From: Owenia fusiformis | Taxonomy: Eukaryota; Annelida; Polychaeta; Sabellida; Oweniidae | NCBI GenBank assembly: GCA_903813345.2 | Contig: CAIIXF020000001.1 | Coordinates: 48,749,885 to 48,813,884, forward strand | Direction: 5' to 3' | Length of the DNA: 64,000 nt | Part shown: positions 1 through 13,100 of the stretch, piece after piece | How positions within the stretch are numbered: the stretch's first letter is position 1 | Layout of the letters: the number at the start of each line of letters is the position of its first letter | The notes under the pieces: model-generated | What the model was told of the DNA's origin: nothing | Database searches by the model: none | Seen by the model: only the letters and a program-made list of their open reading frames with translations | Program-made: the position numbers and the translations under genes

Positions 1-2268
1 AATGTATTTCCCTTGTGGTTCTGTGTTCGACTATTTGACATTTATCTATAAGCTTGCCTGACTGATCTAGCAGAATGCAGCAACCGTCAGATGTGTTTTA
101 CATTCATAAATGAGCTAATGATCCAGCCGTGAAATGTTGAGATACAAATCATACATTTGCTGAAATCGATATATTTATGATCTATGGAGCGCATTAGACC
201 AGATCTACTAGCCTTTGAGAGATGTTTCGGAGATTAACCTCATAATTTTGTTACTTATGTTGTTACTTATGTATTTACGATATCACTGGTTGACCAGCGC
301 TCATTTTAAACTATGTGTTCAATTTTCCAAATGAGCTGATGTGATCTTCGTTCATGTCTTTTGAATGATTAACCTGATCCACTTCACAATTCACACTTAC
401 CTTTTGTGGGACACTCGAGTCCATATAATTAATAGCATTGTACGCTTTGAGCTCCTTAGCTAGAGAAAGTATACGAAATTAAATCTAGAAGCTAAAACCG
501 TACATTTAGGAACTGTCAATATCATCCTATAAAACATAAATTTTGGGCATATGTAGAGGTAATACTAAGAGAGTGACCGTACGTTGGATTTATCCTGAAA
601 ATTAATATGATAGTCTACCTGAGGGTTAATCTCGATATGAGGACTCTTAATAAATTAATTAAAAAGAATATATTTGAGAAAAAATGTTTCGATAAAATTA
701 ACAAAATATTCGAGATGAACACCCACCTCATCTCTGTGGCCCAAGCCATCTCTATGAAATCAGCACGCTTGTTTGCTCGTTGCTTATGGTGAAGCCACCC
801 GTCTACCCCTGATTTCGTCAATCATCCTGTCCGTGCAGTGTGTACCTGGAAAGATAAAAAATAAATAAATAAAAACCTACATACCTGAAAAATAAAAAAA
901 TAACTGTACCACATCAATTTTCTTGAATTATGCATCCTGATTCCTGATAACACGAGATGTCATCGCTTAATTTCGTCTAGGAGCAAAATGATATATTTCG
1001 TGCTCATAGAAGTTGACTGCTCCTAGACGTCAACCAGAGTGATCCATCAAGGTATTACATATGACTGAAGGAATACACTGGTTTAACAGTATGGAATAAG
1101 TATAAGTAGCTCTTGGATTAAAAATAATTTGTTTGAAAATCTTGAGATTTATATTTAGACAACCTGCACATAAACGTTCCAATTTCTCCCGTGGATAATC
1201 ATCACATATTTTTGTTTTGCAACTAGCAACATTTTTCTAGAATAGAATTATCTCTCGTGACCCTAGACAATTGCTGTGTAAGATGCATGTCTTTAAAGAA
1301 GACCATCAAACTTATAATCATAAAATACTGGCTCACTAATGATGCAGAACTTAAAAACCATCATCCATCTAGCCCCAAAACGTGTATGTAGCGTTTTGGA
1401 GAGGGACGTAGTCTGATATCGTTAGACGAGAATTCGTTGAGATGCTTTGAAAGATACCATCACCTTATGAGTTCTGATTCGAGCCCTCTTCCCATTCCTC
1501 AAAGTGGATGAATCAAGATTGACGCATTATGCCCAATAAATGTGGGCATATGAGAGCTAGCCTAATTTGTTTTCAGACTAAAACGTTTTGAATTGCTCGT
1601 TGCTAATGCGACTGTCAGTCTCGAAATCATATTATATTAAAGGTTTACGTCGATTTTTAACTTAGAATTCAGTCTAGGGCATGAACGGTTTTGGAGAACT
1701 TGTTACACTGCTGTTTTGATACATCGACGGCTGATTTAATAAAAGCAATAAGAGTTTCTCGAATCGAAATTGGTCCCATGGTTAAAAAAGAATCTAGCTA
1801 CATGCTCTTGAGAGAAAATTAATTTTAATAGCGAAACCTTGATGAAAGTCGTTAATCACAATGGGAAGTATTCATGACGCAAAAGTTGAATATTCCATTT
1901 CAACCCCAAAATCATACATCTATACTGTAAATTTGCCATAGACCGTGTCAATTAGGTAAATTCCCTCTAAATCGAGTAAATGATGACAAATGACTAAAAT
2001 TTCCTTCATATGTTCGCCATCTTAATTCTTGAAGTTTTTGCTCTGAATATGTAAATTGTCTTGGAGGATTCATGGCGTCAAGCTTTATGTCACCACCAGG
2101 CAGGTGTGACGGGGTGGGTGGGTTGCGCTCAGCGTCTGTAGCAGGGTTTGTAGCTGCACTAAATTATATACAGTGACCATTAACAATGATAGTGATGATA
2201 TTTTGTTAAATTTTAATGCTTTGTCTACATTTGCTGGAATAATGTTTCTCTATACACTCTACTTGCAG
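1..2268. other. Intergenic or intronic DNA, no gene seen
   Basis: AT-rich sequence without a convincing exon, RNA gene or intact mobile element. Short open frames near 0.6-0.8 kb exist on both strands over the same bases and have no recognisable protein character. Positions 1061-1093 share about 30 bases with 21641-21671 (core GGTTTAACAGTATGG), so a small dispersed repeat is present. Positions 2086-2115 contain a TGTCACCACC fragment related to the larger elements at 12.8 and 52.7 kb. Confidence 0.5.
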
Positions 2269-2483
2269 GTCTAAACTCTTCAGCAGCCTTAATCATTTAT
2301 TTGGTGGCAGTGGAGTATTCCAACTTCACAGATCGTTCATATGGAGTTGGCTTCATCATGGGCTGGTTCACTTCAATATCATTCTACATATCTGCCACGT
2401 GCATGGAGCTGGACGAATTGGTCCGGTATTATAATAAAACCTGCACCCATTGCTGTAGCAGGGGTGGAGTGCAACACGTGTAG
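2269..2483 (+). CDS. Candidate terminal exon of a PMP22/claudin-like four-helix membrane protein
   Basis: After a plausible acceptor (acttgcag, ending 2268) an open frame runs to TAG at 2481-2483. It reads as the end of one helix (AALIIYLVAV), a short polar loop with an N-glycosylation-like NFT, then a second hydrophobic stretch (GFIMGWFTSISFYISATCM) followed by a charged tail and a cysteine-rich end. A Gly-Trp inside the last helix followed by small residues is common in the fourth helix of PMP22/EMP/claudin-type proteins, which is the reason for the call. No upstream exon was found, so the gene, if real, starts outside the window or in exons too short to see. The last residues run into sequence just before a 22-bp minisatellite. 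It could be a chance open frame or a pseudogene fragment. Confidence 0.33.
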
Positions 2484-2505
2484 CTCGTGTTTCATGATAG
2501 GAGAA

Positions 2506-2593
2506 TTATTGCAATTGTTTCGCATAATAGTTGTGATTGTTTGGCAAAATTATTGTGATTGTTCAGCAGAATCATTGCGATTGTTCAGCAAAA
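2506..2593. repeat. 22-bp minisatellite, four copies
   Basis: Four consecutive 22-base units (consensus near TTATTGTGATTGTTCAGCAA plus AA) with a few substitutions each. The copies directly follow the candidate exon at 2.3 kb. Confidence 0.8.
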
Positions 2594-5500
2594 CAATCGC
2601 CATAGTTGTATATATCTGATGTCGGAGGGGCGTCTCACATGTGTATATATAATCAAGTATGTCTTCCTCTTGGTGACGGGTGGTGTAATCGTAATGGATG
2701 ACACGACGCAATGGACGACTGTTATGAATTCCATAACAATGAGAACTCCCTGAATGACTGCAAGATCCTTCATTGCATTTAACCTGGGAGACGATCTTTA
2801 AGCAAATTAACTGAAAGGATTACCCCCTACCATCCAATTATCGCATCGTAATCGCAACGACAATTGGAATTGCTTCGTGGGCAGCTATTACTTTCACACG
2901 ATGATTTAGCCTCTGACAATCAGTCTTTACCGGTTTTCAGACCTGGTTTCCTTTGTTTTCTGGACACTAATAAAGGATACTAATGAACTACAAATAATAT
3001 AAATCATTCAAACAATTGAAAAGAACGATTTAGAGTATCCTACATAAGACGACTAGATTGTTGATCCGACTCAATTGATATCCGTAATCCGAGATCGTAT
3101 CCTATGCAAGGGCTATGCTCTCATTTAATTTATCAATATGTGCCCTTTGCTTTTCAAAGTAACTTCTTGATTCATAAGGTTTCAGTCGTTTTAACCTCCT
3201 ATACCTTTCAAAGTCGAAGATATCAAACTAGTGGACGATTGAATAATCCAAGATATAAATGTTGTCTAGGGACAACAAATGTGCACAATGATAGCCACCA
3301 TTTCCATTTTAAAAACCAAAATAGGAATTAGATTTTTAAGAAGTGAGTTCGAAGATTTGATTAGGGCCTACTATACCAGGGATAATGGCAATATTTCCCA
3401 TTTTGGGGACACTTGGAAAGGCACGTTAACCATAATAGTAGTATACTTGTCGAGGTAATATATATTTTGGGATGGAAGACGCATTCTTGAAATATATTGT
3501 GTCATTAAACGTCTTTATCATGTTTTTGAGACTGAATCATTTTCGTTGAAAACTAGTTGGCTAAGTATTTTCACAGATATTTCATAAATATTTCAAAACT
3601 TAAATAAATAGTTAGTCGAAATATTGAGGTGGTAAAATAGTTTTGAATGTAGTGAATCAAGTAAGATTTTCATTATTTGATTGATTCAGTATTTGAACGA
3701 TAAACAGGTCAGAGTGTTATACTTAAACAAGTAGCTGATGAACTATCAGTGTTATGGAAATGGTACATTGTGTGCACACGCGAATTCCCTTGATAAGTTG
3801 CGGATCTACTTTTTATATTAAAAAATCACACGTTTGGGTTGTGATTAGTTTGCCTTTGTGCTTGCGGGTAATGCATGATGGATTTTCATCAAATGGGAAA
3901 TACTGGTAATGGACCGAGATTCATAATTGAATCCTTGCATATGCGCATACGACACCTCAAATTCTATGGAAATTCTCGGAAATTAGTTAATTTCAGTTCC
4001 CGCCGGAGATATGATTTGAAGTAATATTGAAAAAACATTCATAGTATAGGATATGACTTAAGAGTGAGGTATTGTTGCATGACTAAATCTCCAATGGAAA
4101 ATAAACGATATTATCATCAAACTAGATCATGATTCATGAACTTAAGCTGTCTGCCGAGAAACTTCATTCTTGATATCCAAATGTATTCTACAATTGAGGC
4201 ATGAACAACTGTTCGTTATTAATTAAATGGATTTTATCAAAATGAAATGAAATAAATATCCATTTGTCATTATATAAATCATATTTTTCTGTTAATCGTT
4301 TTTGCTGCTGTTGTGCAAGAGCTAGGGAGATGGGCTCACGTTTCTTATGGTGTATCCATCATTTCAGTTTGATCCATGTCTGCGTTATGTTAAAATGCAA
4401 CTTTTTATAAAAACAACACTCCGTTCGTATTTGAGTTATACACATGATACTTTATTCAGTTCAGAAAGTAATAGCGAACTATTGTTAATATTTGGAATCA
4501 TGATAAGTTCCAGGCAGTGGGTCTTGAAAATAGTCGAGGGGCTCCATGAAGCTTTTGGAGTGTTCCTTCGCCTTTAACATTGCAACAGTCGTTTGGGACT
4601 CCGTGAGACTTTGTCCATGAAACTCCTTAGGACCTGATTGGACTTCATAGGACCTCTTTTGGAAAGTCTCGACCCGGTGTCAACGTTTATATAGACCGTA
4701 CTAAATATGGACTTTTAGACTATATAGTCCTGGGATATATTGATTACCAATACAGAAAATATGGTCCAGTATCACAGTGGGTATATGCAGGGAGACTATA
4801 TTTACTCTGACACCGGGTCCCCTGGATTCGCTCGAAAAAAGGCTATGGTTTCACGAGACTCGCTTGAAATCTGTTTTCACATAATTCTAGCTTCGAGACC
4901 CATTACTCTGGGGGCCTCAATGAGCAAAAGAAATAAGGTCCCGTGTGAAATTAAATTGGAAGAATTCATTGTGACTTATCCGTTATAAGATGCAAGCTTC
5001 GTATACCAAGAGGGTTAACTCATCAATATGGTGAACTGAATTCAACAATGTTTTTCTCTTAAACCAATTATTGAAAACATTCTGTAAAAAACACGGTCCT
5101 TTGTGTAATGTTGACTGATTGCCACCAATTTAATGCAAAAATTATTTACATATATTTTATATAACTGTTTTTGTTAACATTTTTTGTTTTTTTAGTGCAA
5201 TTGTTTTTGTGCCTTTCTACCAATTCTTGAGAATGAAATAAAATGTCTTTCCGAACCTTGTTGGAACAAAATAGCATATACAGCATTTTCTTAGACCTCT
5301 CAATATTATAGTAATACGAAGGAAATTTTGATTGATTTAACAAAAAGTATGCAAAAACTTAAAAAAGACCCCCCCCCCTAAAATAGATAAAAAATTAAGA
5401 TAACCCTTTTATTTCAATAACAAGATACTTTTTTAAAATCAACCAAACGTAACTTTGTACAATTACAATACTGAAAGACCTAAACACGTTGTTCCAATGA

Positions 5501-5637
5501 GGTTCGGATAGATGTTTCATTTCATTCCAAACATATGATACCAAGAACGAAAGAAGTGTCTGATGTGTTTTCTAAAACAATATAGAGAAAAGTAAATACA
5601 CAAAGTGACCTCATAAAATGATATGAAATAAAGTTTG
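2594..5637. other. Gene-free stretch
   Basis: No exon with acceptable splice sites and protein character is visible on either strand. The open frames of 60-80 codons here are of the length expected by chance in AT-rich DNA and have no family signature. A poly-C run lies at about 5371-5380. Confidence 0.5.
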
Positions 5638-5828
5638 TACAGGGTGACCCAAAAAGGAACCCTCTAAAAATATCTGTCCTACCAATGCTTTATATGCATA
5701 AACTAGATAGAATCTATGGATAATATGATATTAAGGTTGTTGCATAAAATTGATTATCCTAAACTTAGTGTACTAAATGTATAATAACATTAAAAAATAA
5801 ATTTGATATTTATTGGCAAAGTGAATAA

Positions 5829-5927
5829 CCGGAGGATATCGTAACGATATACTCCGGGCGGAGGATATCATGACGATATACTCCGGAAAACCCAATATGC
5901 GGAGGATATTGTGACGATATACTCCGC
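5829..5927. repeat. Three near-palindromic 28-29 bp hairpin repeats
   Basis: Three units at 5829-5857, 5859-5886 and 5899-5927 each read GGAGGATATC-n-GATATACTCC, so each can fold on itself with a short apex. They differ at the apex (GTAAC, ATGAC, GTGAC) and at the outer base pairs. They sit at the middle of the mariner-like element. Confidence 0.85.
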
Positions 5928-6030
5928 TTGTTGATTTCCCGCCAAATTGACTCTATTTGGCATGAAATTCATTTTGCAATGATATTATACATTTAGTACA
6001 CTTCTTGTAAGTGTAGGATAATAAGAACAT

Positions 6031-6162
6031 CCTATGATTTTTTTCAGAATATCATTTTAATCTGCTCGGTGATATTGATATATCCACTCGTTCGCTTTGC
6101 TCTCTCGTGCAGATATCAATATCACCTCGTAGATAAAAATGATATTCCTCAAAATCATAGGA
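6031..6162. repeat. Hairpin with about 50-base arms
   Basis: Left arm 6031-6084 (starting CCTATGATTT) pairs with right arm 6111-6162 (ending AAAATCATAGG) with few mismatches. The loop is about 26 bases (CCACTCGTTCGCTTTGC region). It is nested inside the mariner-like element. Confidence 0.8.
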
Positions 6163-6859
6163 TATCCTATAATTATTTGTGATATCATGGATCATGTAAG
6201 ATTGTGTCCAATCATCGGGAAATCAAAATTGAGACAAAATTATATCTTGAGGTCGGAAATTCAAAAGGAAATTGCAAGGAAGACGTGAAATTAATGTCTC
6301 ATTTAATATTCTAATTAAAATTTGAAGAATAGGCAATGGCAAAACAACACCTAACAAAAAATCAAATGACTGAAATTCCTGGCATCTGAGCACTGAACAC
6401 CTCAAACGCTGCGCAAATTCCATTGGATGAATTCTCAAGAAACCATAAGACAGGAGAATGATCAGTCAAGACCATTGCATGACATGTGATACACCTGAAA
6501 ACACCGTGTGAGATTGCATTGAACGTATTTTCAAAATATCACTCAGAACGTGCAGTCATACCTAAAGATGCCTTTACAAAATGCAGCTTGACAAGAAGTA
6601 AAAAGAATACGATGGGTTCAAAACAAACAAAGTGTGACCCTTTGGATGACACGAAAATCTAACATTTTCTTTTTTTCAAAAGTTGGCACTTTTCTCATTG
6701 GCCATTGCAAGAAGAATATTGACTGTTATGTAAAGAAATTGGTCTCATATCGTCATCCATAGATTGCAGTTTCTGTACATTGATGAAAAATGAAGCTGAT
6801 TAATAGTTATTAAAGAAATTATTCCAGTTTTGGAGGGTTCTGAATCGGGTCATCCTGTA

Positions 6860-8810
6860 TATATGATTGTGCGTATCATTAAAAATGTTTTCAGTTGATT
6901 TACTTGTTCAAGGCATACAGTATCACTACTTCCATCTATTTATCATAAGCAGTAAGTCATCTACAAATACAAATGAAGAAATCGTGGTCTCGGGTATACT
7001 GTATATACTCTGGTATATACTGTTACAATGCAACCAGAACCGAGCCATGGCGGAAGAGTTTAGACCCAGGAGTTTAGATACCACTGTATCCACTTGAAAC
7101 ATTTGTTATTCCTCAAATCCGAAAAATCCTGAAAATCAGAAACTGAGGGTTGTCATCACCTGATCACAGGGCTTCAAAATCCAGAATATACATGTATTCT
7201 TGGATTCTGGATACCTGCTTAGGAGGATGAGGGTTGTAGATTTCATATTTTCTGTAAAAACTGAATATTCTGTGTACAGTTTCTACACATATTGATAAAA
7301 ACAGAAATCAGGGCCATTTCTGGACATGAATGCATTTAAATGACAAGATATGATAAATGGCATACTCTCCTTCGACTGGCAGCTCCACCATTTCTCGTCA
7401 CGTGCATCGTTCCTGTCTACTCTTGGTTCAGACATAGACATGATTCAAATATCTGTTGATCACAATATCCAAGTGATGCTTACCAACCCTTCGATATAAT
7501 TGTAAACGAAGGGGCACATGTGGGAAGTTCACAAAGTTACTGTATTTAGACACAGTAGGAAGAATTAAAGAGGAATTAAAGAGGAAACACTGTAAAGTGT
7601 TGGAAGCAATATTTTAAAAAATTATGCCAATCCTTGTCTTACAATCCTAATTTTTTTGTATAAAGAATAGAGATATCTGATCTGATATTGAAAACTCCAA
7701 ATTTATTAGACTTGAATAAAGGTTATGTCGCCTCATATAATCTATTATCTACAATCCCTTAGAAATCAAAGGCTTGTCCAGAAATATAAAGCAAAACAAT
7801 GAATTGTCAAATTGTGACGATTTCCTTTCAAAAAACCCATTTCTATTCCTTCTAGTGTTTTTCAACGGCAGCACGCCCGCCATTATCTGATGTACTCGTG
7901 AACAAATGAACGAAAATATCTTATAATATTCCATTAGCATTGTAACTGTCTTTAGTTGTACACACAGAATCCACACCCCGGGAATCCAAAAGAAGATATT
8001 TAATAATGATGTCAAAAAATTAATTAATTGTATGAATAGTATAACTTATAGTCAATTAATGATTGCAGACATGTATCAAATTGTTTATTTTAATTGAATA
8101 TTAAATACTCCATGTTTTAAAATATTGTTGTTGTTTTGGTTTTTCTTAATAGTCGTGGTTCGATTTGTTTAACGTGTTTTAAATAACAAACTTTGTTTTT
8201 TATTTGTTTGGGCGATCAACTGCTTAATTGCATTAATTTGGGTAATAAGGAAGACATAGAATTATAAAGAGCAATAACAAAATGGAATTAAAACAACAGT
8301 ATTTGTGGGTGGCATCGCGGGGTACTTTGAATATTTTGTATGGTTAACATATTGCCAACTACACTGTGAACTAGAGCGAAGCTACTGATACAGACCATGA
8401 TTTCTCATGATACTGAGACCGTGATGCTCCAAGTGTGATATTGCAGTTGTTTTAATTTCTACTGTGGTTCTCATCGCGCTTTGCCCTAATTTGAAAAAAC
8501 AACATTATTATGCCATCATGACATCTCATTTCTTCTCAGCCCTGAGATGGTGAAACAGAAAGATGCCATGAGTACCAGAATGTTATTATGCTATTTGACA
8601 GTATATTCAACTCTAAATGTTTTATGAATTGTCTGCTAAGTGCAGCCTAAATATCCCCCACCCCCTCCACCTTGACAATTTTCATTTCAAGCCCCGCAGA
8701 AGACAGAACGAGCTAAATTATCATTTGACATCTTTTTTGCGATTAAAGCGACACTGTTCATATATAATATGAAGACCCCGATGAAGACATGACAAAAAAT
8801 GGTATTACGG
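6860..8810. other. Gene-free stretch
   Basis: AT-rich DNA with no convincing exon or RNA gene. Open frames at about 6.9 kb (+) and 7.75-8.0 kb (-) have no splice context or family resemblance. Confidence 0.45.
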
Positions 8811-9469
8811 TAAATATTGGTAGAGATTAAAAGGTGGATTGGATCGAGTGGATTGGATTCATGTAAAAGGTGGATTGGATCGGTAATCTTCAAAATGTGG
8901 AATTTCTTATAAAAAAAATTCCGTTGATCTCCCACTAAACAATTTCCCTCTACAGTATTACAGGTCCTTTTGAGAAATCAGAACAAAGCAATGACAAATA
9001 CATACTCCAATTAGTTCATGGACACTCTTAAGTATTTAACCGCTTTCCCTTGTAAATCAACTTTTGTAAGACATAGATCTTTAGAAAAAGAAAACCTGTC
9101 ATTCAAATTGATGTGTGAATGTTCACAAAACATTTTTGGTATGTTCAGTTTGGATTGAAAACAGATGATATGGATCTTCAAACCAGTCTGCCTTATGATT
9201 TATGAAATGTCTCAAATTACACTTGGAATGAATAAGATTGTGTATCAGAAGGCGGGTACCAGGTCATCCTCCTAGCCCACCCAAGCAAAATAATATTACA
9301 TCTATTATTTGACATTGTGCAAGTGAAGAGAGCACTAATCTTCCTAAAGGGAGATCAATAGAATTTTTTAAAGGAAAAACCATATTTTGAAGATAGCCAA
9401 TCCAATCCACCTTTTACATGAATCCAATCCACTCGATCCAATCCACCTTTTAATCTTTACCTAAATATT
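8811..9469. repeat. Foldback element with 60-90 base terminal inverted repeats
   Basis: Left arm 8811-8899 contains GGTGGATTGGATCGAGTGGA; the right arm 9381-9469 is its inverse complement, beginning near AGATAGCCAATCCAATCCAC. The inner 480 bases hold no gene. The open frame that crosses the left arm on the - strand is a by-product of the repeat. Probably a MITE or foldback transposon; I could not fix its target duplication. Confidence 0.75.
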
Positions 9470-9543
9470 AGTCCCGGGGGAGTTCCTTTCTCTATGTCAA
9501 GACAGAGACACAGCATTTAAAAATGTGATCAAATATCAGTCCC

Positions 9544-9619
9544 TACCCTTTGTATTCGTTCGACTTCGCTTCTTTAAAGAGAGCTTCGTCTTCAGGTAGT
9601 TTCGACTGCGTGCAGGGTA
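9544..9619 (-). mobile_element. Tiny (76 bp) MITE, internally deleted copy of the 24-kb element
   Basis: Starts TACCCTTTGTATTCG and ends TGCAGGGTA. In inverse complement it matches the two ends of the 371-bp element at 23779-24149, with the middle missing. It is flanked by ATCAGT on both sides (9535-9540 and 9620-9625), consistent with a partly decayed 8-bp target duplication. Confidence 0.65.
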
Positions 9620-10041
9620 ATCAGTATTACATTGAACATAAATTTCATTTTTCATTAAATTATTGAATGATAGAGGTCAGTCTAATTCGCTATCTTGAGT
9701 CACTTCCACTTCCTATCTCAGTTGTAAACAAGTATATCCCTACGCGCTAATTGACAAGAATATAATCCAGATTTGAAACAATTGACATCATTGATTTGAT
9801 ATATTGTCGTGGCGTTTAATGAGCACACAATGTACATTTGATTATATTCTTTGTATTGGTTGATATGAATATCTTCTGAATGATCACGTAACTGATGTTA
9901 TACTAGCGGATTAATATTCATTAAGGAAAGTAGTTCGTCGTGAGAAATACAAGTAAAGACAACACAAAATTTTTCGTGTCATTGTTGGATTTATTACACC
10001 GATCTGGACTAACACAGTGTATCATTGGACATAAGAGTATA

Positions 10042-10110
10042 ATGTATACTCAATACTTTATCTTGGTGCTCTGTTTATTATTATTAGGTGGCTCCAATTC
10101 AGCAAAATCG
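10042..10110 (+). CDS. SDC: Syndecan exon 1, signal peptide
   Basis: Encodes [20 protein letters not shown] and AKS, then donor gtaagt (phase 0). The run of ten hydrophobic residues after a short polar start and the small residues GGSNSA fit a cleavable signal peptide. The frame is open upstream to about 9940 without another ATG, so this ATG is the only likely start. Confidence 0.85.
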
Positions 10111-13100
10111 GTAAGTTTTTACAACTTTGAAACTTTTATATTTCAAGATGGCTGCCCATAATATTGCATGTGAAAACTTTCTTTGTAATTCGTGTTCATT
10201 CTTCTCAAATCAAGCATTTATACGCGCTGTTGTACTTGGATTATCTACCCAAAACATCATCAACTTTCTATAATGAAATTCATCTTGGATTTGAATCCTT
10301 ACTTTGTGTTCATCTCCATACAGTACTCGAATTTTAGGGTCTTGGTGATAGTAAAAGGAAGTGATTGTAGGATATCCATTGCTATTTGGATAATTGGTTT
10401 CACAACCTTGTTTCAGAATTATGTGAACATATCAGTGATCAGGAAATAAGTGATACAAAAAAAAAATTGGTCAATAAGGCCAAAAAAACAAATGTGTGTC
10501 ATCTTCTTAGTCAAAATCAAAATTTGAGTAACAACTCTGAATCTAAAAAATAACAATATGTGGAAAAAACACATGTACCTGAATAACTTTTGTATATTTT
10601 GGTTTGTTTTGTAGTTTAGCTTTCATTGGCCTTTATTATTTTGATGTTTTTCTGAAACTCCCTAAATTACAAAAGGCCAAAACTTCACTGTACATTATGT
10701 ATAACTATTTGACTTTTACAAAAGGTACATATGTTTTTGTTTTTCCAAATAATGTTGCAATTTGGTCCTTCCTTCGTTTTAGATTCAAAGTTGCTACTAA
10801 ACTTTTGACTGTAGAAGACTGAAATAGATTGGGCTGACAAATGTTGCATATAGTGATACACAAATTCTCTTCAATGTATTTTTGGGTTTAGCGTTGATGA
10901 GAGTACATATAATATTTGACAGTATCAAGCTATTTGTTCAATCTTCCATAACCCTCATCAATGTGGCCTTTAGGTTGCTGTTAAACTTTAGAGATCGCAA
11001 ACATAATTTTATAGAATCAGCTATAGCAAATAATCACCGTCAAAATTTATTTTGGTCAGACAGATCAGCTGTGGTTGTCATCCAGAAAAATCTCCTTGAT
11101 ATCTTGTTTAGTTTATTAGAAGCCACTAACAAACTATATGCTTGATGTGACACTTGGCTACATATGAATCAAATTCTCTAAATATTTTTTTCGATTATGA
11201 AGCCATTTATATATGTATGACATTGTACTAAAGAACACAGGGGTTCCTCTTGAGTACCAGAACGATGACAAATGTCATCTGCACTCTAACACTGATTAGA
11301 CCTCACACAAAGGTCCCTTATTGAGATATTCACATAATAACAAACATCTGACTAAGACTGAAAACAATTTGATTTTGTAAAATATAAAAAAATATTATTT
11401 TGCTTCAAAGGTGACATAGTTCTGCATATATACTATAAATGAAAGAGCCAAGTGGAATGTAACCTTTCTTATTGTATTTATTCATGCTGGCTCTCGTATA
11501 GAACCACTGGTATGAAAACTTGGTATGGCGGATATATGGACAAAGAGATCATGAATGAATACAATACAAAGTCTGTAACTAGCAATGGGATCACGCCACT
11601 TTTACAGAATACAAAGTTATGATAAATACAATAAATCTATAGAGTTTTGAAAATATTGACATGTTCATTATACCCACTGCCACGATTAAGTTACATCATG
11701 GTTTCACTGCTATTGAAGACTTCCGTCCCATAAGGAGTGTTTTTAATATTTAATTTATTATTTGAAGTATTTTAGATAATTTCATGTACAGTATATATGT
11801 ATATGAATGGTCATATCAGTTTGAAACATTTAGTGTAGATATTTCATCTTGACTCGTAGGGACTCAGTTATTTAATGTTTGGGAGACAGATACTGACACT
11901 GAATCCCTTTCTTCCCCCTTATTTGATGACTTCATATCACATCCTTACTTGTTTATTTAATCCTCAAAAGTGATCACTATCATATTTTACAAGAATTTCA
12001 AAATGATTCACCATTGAGCAATATAGTTCCTTATCTGCACTTCCACTTTGCTAACAATTATTTAACTTGAAGTCGTCAACATTCCTCTACCTGACCTGTG
12101 TACTTTAGAATTGATAGTTCCTCTTATACCTTACAGTACAGGTATTTTGCCAAAATAATACGTCAGTGAGATTTCCGATATGGTTAAATGTCAGTTTTCA
12201 TGTTTCAACTCCAGGACAACCCGCTTAATAGAAACCATCCCTTTTATTGTGGAATGCGTTCACTCTCCATGTGGCCTGCATATGTATGTTTGTTTACTTT
12301 ATGTGGCTGCAAACTTAGATTTGATTTATTAGGTTTTTTTTGTGTTCAGTATATGTATTTTATTTTATATAAGATGCCACTTGACTGTCACTTACCCCCC
12401 CCCCCTCTTTGTTTTGTATTATTTGTTAAATATGGGATTGTTCAATATGTTATAGACACTATATGATGTCTGCTGATTTCTTCTGTAAAGGCAATAATAA
12501 GAAATCTTAACAAGCAGAATCTACTCCTAATGGCTTTCTCTCACATGATATTGGTTTCGTTCATGATGCGGAAAGTACCTTTTAAACAAAGTGTGTGACA
12601 TTTGAGATTTATGTCACTCAAGCAATGCTTTTTAACTGTTTTTTAAGAAGCCAGTAGAAGTGTCAGGCACTATTGACAGAATGTTATATTTAACTAAAAG
12701 TTTGAATTATCTAGTACACGGTGATAGAAAATTATATTCTAAAGATGATATTAGAAAATATAAATCTTGGATACTCAGTCTCCAACTTTTTTATGTCACC
12801 ACCAAAAAGTGGTGACATATTGTTGTGGTGTCCATTTTTTGTGGCAGCGGTTGGCATCTGTAACAAATTCTCAAAACTTGCAATAACTTAACAAATACTG
12901 TTTACATTACTTTACATTAAGATTTCATCTTCAATGACCTTCTCAGGTTCAAAAAAGGTCTTATTTCAACCTGCTTCAAATTGACTAATTTTTTTTCAAA
13001 ATCATCTACACGTTCTCAGAAATTCAATATCATGTGCAACTAGGTAGTGACATTTTAATGCCTTGTTGTGGATGGTGTTCAGTATGCGGCAGTTGGTGTT

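Larger units (their letters stand above)
5640..6857. mobile_element. Mariner-like non-autonomous element with TA target duplication
   Basis: The left end CAGGGTGACCC at 5640 and the right end GGGTCATCCTG ending 6857 are inverted copies of each other. The pairing continues inward for about 35 bases (AACCCTCTAAAA against its complement TTTTGGAGGGTT). Both ends are flanked by TA (5638-5639 and 6858-6859). A terminus of the form CAGGGTGnCCC with TA duplication is typical of the Tc1/mariner superfamily. There is no transposase frame, so the element would move only with help from another copy. It contains further hairpins (separate entries) and an inner inverted pair at 5748-5783 and 5985-6022, so it may itself be a composite of insertions. 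Confidence 0.75.

Noticed and set aside
8687-8935. 82-codon - strand frame with LLHESNPLDPIHLL
   Set aside because: Translation of the foldback arm's internal repeats.
9940-10041. N-terminal extension of syndecan upstream of ATG 10042
   Set aside because: Open but without an ATG; it would bury the signal peptide.
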